In this document: positions 5,701 to 7,046 of the stretch, one piece after another
Numbering within the stretch: the first letter of the stretch is position 1
Layout of the letters: each line of letters begins with the position of its first letter
Assembly: GCA_944385195.1 (NCBI GenBank)
Contig: CALWWH010000042.1
Span: 1 to 7,046 of the forward strand
DNA from: an uncultured Oscillospiraceae bacterium
Lineage (GTDB): Bacteria; Bacillota; Clostridia; Oscillospirales; Oscillospiraceae
Length of the DNA: 7,046 nucleotides
Direction: 5' to 3'
Notes under the pieces: model-generated
Databases searched by the model: none
Told to the model about the DNA's origin: nothing
What the model saw: only the letters and a program-made list of their open reading frames with translations
Position numbers and translations under genes: made by a program

Positions 5701-7046
5701 GGCCGCGGCAGACAACCCCGTGGAGCTCCGCGCGCCGGCGGCCGCCTACGAGGATGCGCAGATGACATTGACTGCCGTCCTGGCCCAGCCCTGCGCCGGG
5801 AAGATGCTTTTCTATCGCGGCAGCGAGCTGCTGGGGGCCGTAGAGGTCACGGCAAACACCGCCGCCCTCACGGTGAAAACCGGCGCATATTCTGCTTCCG
5901 GCGAGCAATACCGCGCCGAATTCCTGCCCGCATCAGGCAGCGGCTTCACAGCCTCGCAGTCCAATACGGCCACGGTGGCACTCTGGTCGCGCAGCCTGGT
6001 CTGGGCGCAGGGCGACGGGCTGACCTCGGCGCAGCTGGAGGTCGGCACGCCGGTGACCCTGACGCTGCCCGCGGTGCAGGCGATGGATGCGCCTGACGCG
6101 GCGCAATATGAGGTCCTTTGGGAGCAGTTTGACGGGGAAAACTGGGTCCCGATGGAGCACAGCGGCTCCAGCATTTGTCTGACACCGCCAACGGCAAAGG
6201 CGCAGTACCGCGCCCGCGTCATCGCGCTGGAGCCCTTCCGGGGCGAATTGCTCTCCGCCATTGCCGCAGGCGCCCCACTACAGCCCACAAGTATCACGCT
6301 TAAGGCGGATAAAACGGCGGAATATGAAGCAGGCACGCTCCTACTGACCGCGCAAACCTCCGCCCCCACGGGCGAGGTCGTGTTCTACTGCGGCCAGACG
6401 CCCCTACAGACCGCAGCGGTTCTGGACGGAGTGGCAAGCTGCTCCGTCACCGTCCCAGCCTATGGGGAGAGCGCCACTTACAGCGCAAAATACACGGAAA
6501 ATGACAGCTGGGCCGCCGGAGAGTCAAACCTCGTTTCCGTGACGGTCAAGTCCGCCTCCCTGGCGGTACCCACCCTCACTGCGCAGCGGGAGGGTGCATC
6601 CGTAGATCTGTCCCAGCCGCTGCTGGCAGGGGCAAGCTACACGTTCTATCTGGGCGACGTGGTAACCCTGGACGGCGGAGAAGCCGAATACCGCATCCAA
6701 TGGCTTCGCAACGGCGCCGTCATCGAGGGCGCGGCGGGGACATCCTTACTGGTGACGGATGCCCTGCCCGGGGACCGATTTTGCGTCCAACTGCTGCCCG
6801 AGGGCAGCATCCGCGTCGGCGCGAAGAGCGCGGAGCTGGTCTTCGAAGCCGCGGGCCGCGTTGCGCTAGACCTACAGATCCGCTCTGAGCGCCACGACGC
6901 GGGCTATGAGGGCATTGTCCAGGGCGAGCGGGTGAACGTTCTTCTCACCCCCGGGGAGGAGATCGAAAGCTTAAGCCTCTCCATTGACGGCCAGACAGCG
7001 CAGTTTGCCAGCCAAAACACAGCGCTTGACATCCCCTGGACCGCAT
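2702..7046 (+). CDS. Very large secreted repeat protein (InlB B-type, 'ANG'-type and Ig-like repeats), C-terminus cut by window edge
   Basis: The reading frame is open for 1448 residues to the right edge with no stop. The start is fixed by GGAGGG seven bases before the ATG and by a typical signal peptide. Order of parts: signal peptide 1-31; unrecognised domain about 32-187; Ig-like domain 188-270; ten alternating repeats 276-1000; Ig-like block from 1006 to at least 1384; then another module at the edge. InlB B-type repeats (Flg_new/Listeria-Bacteroides family) are recognised by GY-x-F-x-GW cores such as GYVFAGW, GYRFSGW, GYDFLGW and GYTFCGW, and by endings like TLYALW. Such proteins are exported in Firmicutes and often serve as adhesins or surface scaffolds, so this role is inferred from architecture. 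No enzyme motif is visible. No LPXTG motif, SLH domain or membrane anchor can be seen because the C-terminus is missing. The mature part has 17 cysteines. It appears to be the first gene of its own unit. Confidence 0.93.
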   Translation, partial: MKRNRTASTRKRWLSLTLAIVLLFCPFPALAAEETPAEQTGDLGLAGKVKLGYHITWNQGKPLETGQTLVDLDYQFTLREAGSVADNARYWRIFVGDTAVFDCVYEVAFGTGSLSTGDTKCLSANAAVSGYVVTYTHTLTLDPGVTTFTLPALKIHYAAEPDALEEPSDTAVKDFTGTPITIAPPAAPELILTTDAADTLAAGDRFTVTATASAATGTVVFSYAQQSQTVRLIQGAASAAFEAIAGTHDVTAVLEDALLSASLPITAQAAPEPAGYTARFVHGQTTVAILEHLTTVPYAPWISNLEGWYTDAACTNAAVFPYELAQDTTFYAKSAAQTCIVTYRGAGTEGLPPSSIAAGTQLTLPAAPSREGYVFAGWACGQTVYAAEDSVLISDHCTVTAQWTPQTMTITYPALLPAGVTLTAGPSAVDYGASVDFSISLAEGYDPSTLRVSANGQPLACLTSGDVLHYGFVAAEDTVLSISAPQKYKYTVALPSGEHFTAAFSDGTTGPKELAYGETYSFEITPAEHYRVDQVQINGTLQAQPPYEAVVTGPQSIAVCIDRIEVVTVSYYIDNQLAMTQMVEKGSVLTPLTAPEKTGYRFSGWSLSEDDAGDLQADLCLYGSYLPLTGQILYDEPGIEPTTKVYDQAATLSTVIPSREGYDFLGWSLDGVTYAPGASYHENISPADGSVTLHACWRIKTYTVSLPSIAGYSISAVSATAEHGGSFRFRVEPLEQYGDTAPVVSANGVELTAVDGVYTIENITEPQTVSVQLTPDASHTVVFLSQGQTYAAIPVDHGSLVTLPPAPVVEGFAFAGWYAGGAAFDPSALVTEDLTLTAQFTPLRYTITWPQGGTGWVFDQERPQTVSHGQAVQFTVIVSPGYLPESLTVGANGYALFPLQEGSTLSYTLPSVTADTVITVSDPAAQTLWLHYSANTTDVVDGMPSSGQIPYQGGSLSPAVPARAGYTFCGWSTTADGTAPQYQPGQWITICSDTTLYALWAAADNPVELRAPAAAYEDAQMTLTAVLAQPCAGKMLFYRGSELLGAVEVTANTAALTVKTGAYSASGEQYRAEFLPASGSGFTASQSNTATVALWSRSLVWAQGDGLTSAQLEVGTPVTLTLPAVQAMDAPDAAQYEVLWEQFDGENWVPMEHSGSSICLTPPTAKAQYRARVIALEPFRGELLSAIAAGAPLQPTSITLKADKTAEYEAGTLLLTAQTSAPTGEVVFYCGQTPLQTAAVLDGVASCSVTVPAYGESATYSAKYTENDSWAAGESNLVSVTVKSASLAVPTLTAQREGASVDLSQPLLAGASYTFYLGDVVTLDGGEAEYRIQWLRNGAVIEGAAGTSLLVTDALPGDRFCVQLLPEGSIRVGAKSAELVFEAAGRVALDLQIRSERHDAGYEGIVQGERVNVLLTPGEEIESLSLSIDGQTAQFASQNTALDIPWTA
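3263..3511 (+). other. N-terminal Ig-like domain of the surface protein (residues 188-270)
   Basis: The segment starts PELILTTDAADTLAAGDRFT, continues with VTATASAATGTVVFSY and ends in SLPITAQA. The pattern 'G-x-x-x-T-V-T-A ... TG-x-V-x-F' followed by a strand with A-G-T-H-x-V-T-A is that of bacterial Ig-like repeats of the Big_3_5 kind, as in the C-terminal block. It probably spaces the unrecognised N-terminal domain from the repeat array. Confidence 0.6.
3527..5701 (+). repeat. Alternating protein repeat array: six InlB B-type (A) and four 'ANG'-type (B) units
   Basis: The units are divergent at DNA level but clear in protein. Family A (InlB B/Flg_new) by residue: A1 276-334 (degenerate, LEGWYTD), A2 339-403 (GYVFAGW), A3 566-625 (GYRFSGW), A4 629-697 (GYDFLGW), A5 779-840 (GFAFAGW), A6 926-1000 (GYTFCGW, closest to consensus). 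Family B, 74-78 residues each: B1 407-483, B2 488-562, B3 701-774, B4 844-921. Family B opens with YTV/YTI-x-x-P or a variant (B1 has MTITYP), has a middle 'G-x-x-x-x-F-x-I/V', then V-x-x-NG (SANGQPL, QINGTL, SANGVEL, GANGYAL), and ends with a strand like ITEPQTVSVQ or VTADTVITV. The order is A-A-B-B-A-A-B-A-B-A. Family B resembles beta-rich repeats that often sit beside InlB B repeats in clostridial surface proteins; I cannot assign it to a Pfam family with certainty. The array is probably an extended beta-rich stalk (inference). Confidence 0.85.
5717..6853 (+). repeat. C-terminal Ig-like block of the surface protein (residues 1006-1384)
   Basis: Two module types alternate. Big_3_5-like Ig domains lie at 1006-1094 (LTAVLAQPCAGKMLFYRG ... 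YRAEFLPASG) and 1195-1283 (LLLTAQTSAPTGEVVFYCG ... YSAKYTEND), with the usual 'TG-x-V-x-FY-x-G' and 'Y-x-A-x-Y' signatures. Between and after them lie two other beta-type modules, about 1095-1190 and 1284-1384. Each has 'Y-x-x-x-W' (YEVLWEQFDG, YRIQWLRNG) followed by a predicted strand and 'YRARV' or 'DRFCVQL'. A further module begins near 1390 (VQGERVNVLLTPGEE) and continues past the edge. Such tandem Ig-like modules usually form a rigid spacer at the cell surface. Confidence 0.65.

Noticed and set aside
2702..7046. Possible frameshift or pseudogene in the large repeat gene
   Set aside because: I translated the frame line by line from 2702 to the edge: no stop occurs and repeat motifs stay in the same frame throughout.

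Overview
The window looks like chromosomal DNA from a GC-rich member of the Firmicutes (Clostridia). The best guess is a gut Oscillospiraceae-type bacterium, but lineage is inference. The grounds are: RqcP together with a RecD2-type helicase, strong Shine-Dalgarno sites close to AGGAGG, sigma-A-like promoters, rho-independent terminators, and a very large secreted protein built from InlB B-type and Ig-like repeats. No rRNA, tRNA, CRISPR array, insertion sequence or phage gene was seen.

Left part (1-2136, minus strand): a two-gene leftward unit. A near-consensus promoter (TTGACC, 17 bp, TATAAT) drives a 128-residue single-pass membrane protein of unknown function. Its 3' end overlaps by 53 bp the start of recD2, a 5'-3' SF1B DNA helicase that runs off the left edge after 570 visible residues.

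Middle (2137-2570): a divergent intergenic region followed by rqcP (yabO), a small S4-domain RNA-binding protein of ribosome quality control. Its likely promoter (TTGTCA, 17 bp, TATACT with an extended -10) is interlaced with a perfect 10-bp inverted repeat that reads as a terminator for leftward transcripts. The gene ends in its own strong rightward terminator, so it appears monocistronic.

Right part (2571-7046, plus strand): an AT-rich promoter and leader with a dyad, then one gene open to the right edge (at least 1448 residues). It encodes an exported protein with a signal peptide, an unrecognised N-terminal domain, an Ig-like domain, ten alternating repeats of two families (six InlB B-like, four of a second 'ANG' type), and a further Ig-like block. 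The C-terminus, which would show how it is anchored, lies outside the window.

The three transcription units do not form one pathway: DNA repair/helicase, ribosome rescue, and cell surface. The least explained items are the membrane protein coupled to recD2, the terminator-in-promoter arrangement before rqcP, and the mixed-repeat surface protein with its unknown N-terminal domain and many cysteines.
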